From NCBI GenBank assembly GCA_012295275.1, contig CM022679.1, forward strand, positions 20,736,110-20,800,109: a stretch of DNA of 64,000 nt, written 5' to 3'. The stretch comes from Chrysomallon squamiferum (Eukaryota > Mollusca > Gastropoda > Neomphalida > Peltospiridae). A program made the translations under genes and the position numbers. The notes beneath the pieces are model-generated. The model saw nothing but the letters and a program-made list of their open reading frames with translations. It was not told where the DNA came from and did no database searches. Shown piece by piece: positions 63,208-64,000 of this stretch. Each line of letters opens with the position of its first letter. Position 1 is the first letter of the stretch.

Positions 63208-63725
63208 AAATAGTAGTAATAATAATAAAAATATCTAAATAAGTAAATATAAAATAAATAAATAAAAAAATAAACAAAATAAGTAAATAAATATATTAAT
63301 AAATATTTCATCTATTTTCTATGCAAATCTGAGGTGTATACATTTATCATGGATATATAAATAATAATAATGAAAATGAATAATAAAGAAATGAATAAAT
63401 ATATAACTACCTAACTAACTAACTAACTAACTAAATAAATAATAATAATAATAATAAAAATAATAAAATACTAATCTTTATTTAAAGATGTGTTATGTTG
63501 TTGCTGAACAATCATCCATTCTCTTTCATTCTTCCAGAAGGAAAATCAAAGTCAGCAAAAAATGGTGATGAAAAAATTGAGAAACTACAAGAGGAGAACA
63601 TGCTACTTGAAAGATGTCTTCAGGAGACAAAATCAGTTCTTGCTGGGGAAACCATGGCACACAAACTAGCTGAAGAAAAAATAAAATCTCTGTCTGCTGA
63701 AATTGATGAACTGAAGAGAGAAAAA
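56707..63725 (+). CDS. Coiled-coil protein of unknown family, 3' end beyond the window (8 exons visible)
   Basis: Exons 56707-57993, 58902-59102, 59751-59933, 60540-60623, 61419-61616, 62135-62290, 62894-62966 and 63538-63725 all splice in matching phases (mostly 0; the last pair phase 1), giving about 790 residues without a stop. Exon 1 (429 codons) is hydrophilic, rich in Ser, Glu, Gln and Thr, with degenerate repeats around WSEYL, WSEFF and EQTQ. The later exons are heptad-rich coiled coil. A module of about 40 residues, (M)ENxCLE..L.Q..S.L..ET.A.K.AEEKI..L..E.DE..REK, occurs in three exons (59751, 61419, 63538). Two of these are followed by a short exon starting LKCEERILEM or LKLDDQILEM. 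I do not recognise the family; a structural or scaffold role is only inference. The frame is open upstream of 56707, and an acceptor-like TTTATACACTCAG ends at 56645, so the true N-terminus may lie further upstream. Confidence 0.85.
58398..58489. repeat. (TC)n microsatellite, about 92 bp
   Basis: A pure array in the first intron of the coiled-coil gene. (TA)n near 58640-58660 and (TTA)n at 58838-58880 follow, the latter just before the next exon. Confidence 0.97.
59125..59735. repeat. Intronic (TA)n, (AGT)-rich and (AAAT)n repeats
   Basis: (TA)n at 59137-59158, degenerate AGTAGTA words 59395-59500 and (AAAT)n at 59620-59662, within the intron between the exons ending 59102 and starting 59751. 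Confidence 0.8.
59934..60539. other. Intron of the coiled-coil gene, no feature seen
   Basis: AT-rich intron with a short CACACACA patch near 60450-60465. Confidence 0.6.
61255..61341. repeat. (TC)n microsatellite, 87 bp
   Basis: A pure array about 80 bases before the acceptor of the exon at 61419 in the coiled-coil gene. The other part of the intron (60624-61254) has only TTAC/TTTA words and T-runs. Confidence 0.97.
62350..62612. repeat. 46-bp intronic tandem repeat, about five copies
   Basis: Units read ACTGACATATAGAGAATGAT then CCAGTTTAGATTCTTGTTAC then AGCTAA. The central copies are nearly identical and the outer ones diverged. It lies in the intron after the exon ending 62290. Confidence 0.88.
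63160..63480. repeat. (AAAT)n and related AT-rich repeats
   Basis: (AAAT)n 63167-63208 with flanking A-runs, then ACTA and AAT words 63405-63465, in the intron before the last visible exon. Confidence 0.85.
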
Positions 63726-64000
63726 GTAAATTTAAAAACAAATTCAACGAAAATAATTAATTAGGTATACCTTTGGTGATAAAAAGAAGTAGTGTAAATA
63801 TATTGGGATTTTTTAAAATTTTATTATAATTGTTTTTTTTTTTAAATTTTCAATGTAAATTAATAACAAATTTTAACATAAAAGAGTCCAGTTTTAAAAA
63901 AAAAATCTCAGCACATACATTATTTATTTTAAATTCTTTTTTTTGTACACTTTAAAATATTGCTATTTAATGGTAAAAAAAATATCTAGTGGACAAATTT
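63726..64000. other. Intron of the coiled-coil gene running off the window
   Basis: AT-rich sequence after the GTAAAT donor at 63726, with T- and A-runs. By the exon pattern a short exon beginning Leu-Lys is expected beyond the window. Confidence 0.5.

Overview
The window looks like animal nuclear DNA, most likely from a mollusc or another lophotrochozoan. It is AT-rich, its genes are split by introns with GT/AG borders, and it carries very long pure (GA)n/(TC)n and (TTA)n microsatellites. A motif of the type AAGGGAGATAAGTCTAATC recurs, which I recall as common in molluscan non-coding DNA. No bacterial, CRISPR, tRNA or rRNA feature was seen. A 200-base run of N at 17801-18000 is an assembly gap.

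Five genuine protein genes can be assembled, mostly from short exons. (1) On the minus strand, 3782 down to 614 or 582, lies a secreted protein: signal peptide, complete GON domain over three exons, then a TSP1 repeat. The GON domain precedes TSP1, the reverse of the ADAMTS9/20 order. (2) On the plus strand, 33976-35497, lies a two-exon RING plus NHL-like beta-propeller protein (TRIM-NHL-like, no B-box). (3) On the minus strand, 43871-35876, lies a complete eight-exon PhzF-family gene (PBLD-like, 286 aa), tail-to-tail with gene 2. (4) On the plus strand, 49745-54078, lies a complete three-exon Ly6/uPAR-type GPI-anchored protein (154 aa). (5) On the plus strand, 56707 to beyond the end, lies a coiled-coil gene built partly from tandemly duplicated exon pairs.

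The middle, 5.9-32.3 kb, is almost entirely tandem repeats in three systems. Between 5.9 and 19.0 kb, two arms of about 105-bp subrepeats lie in inverted orientation around a 10-kb array of roughly 30 copies of an exon-like cassette; this is a foldback-like layout cut by the N gap. Between 20.9 and 32.3 kb, a higher-order satellite of 42-bp (and 40-bp) subunits is packed in about 850-bp units. These alternate as two types to give a dimer of about 1.7 kb. A core reading CCCTTAYGTGAGATGT is shared by the arms of the first system and the 42-bp units of the second, suggesting common ancestry.

A decayed pogo/Tigger element (44446-45231) lies upstream of gene 3. Gene edges are repeatedly embedded in minisatellites: the start codon and an exon acceptor of gene 1, and the region just upstream of gene 4. 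Most long apparent reading frames in the repeats are phase accidents of satellites and are not annotated as genes.
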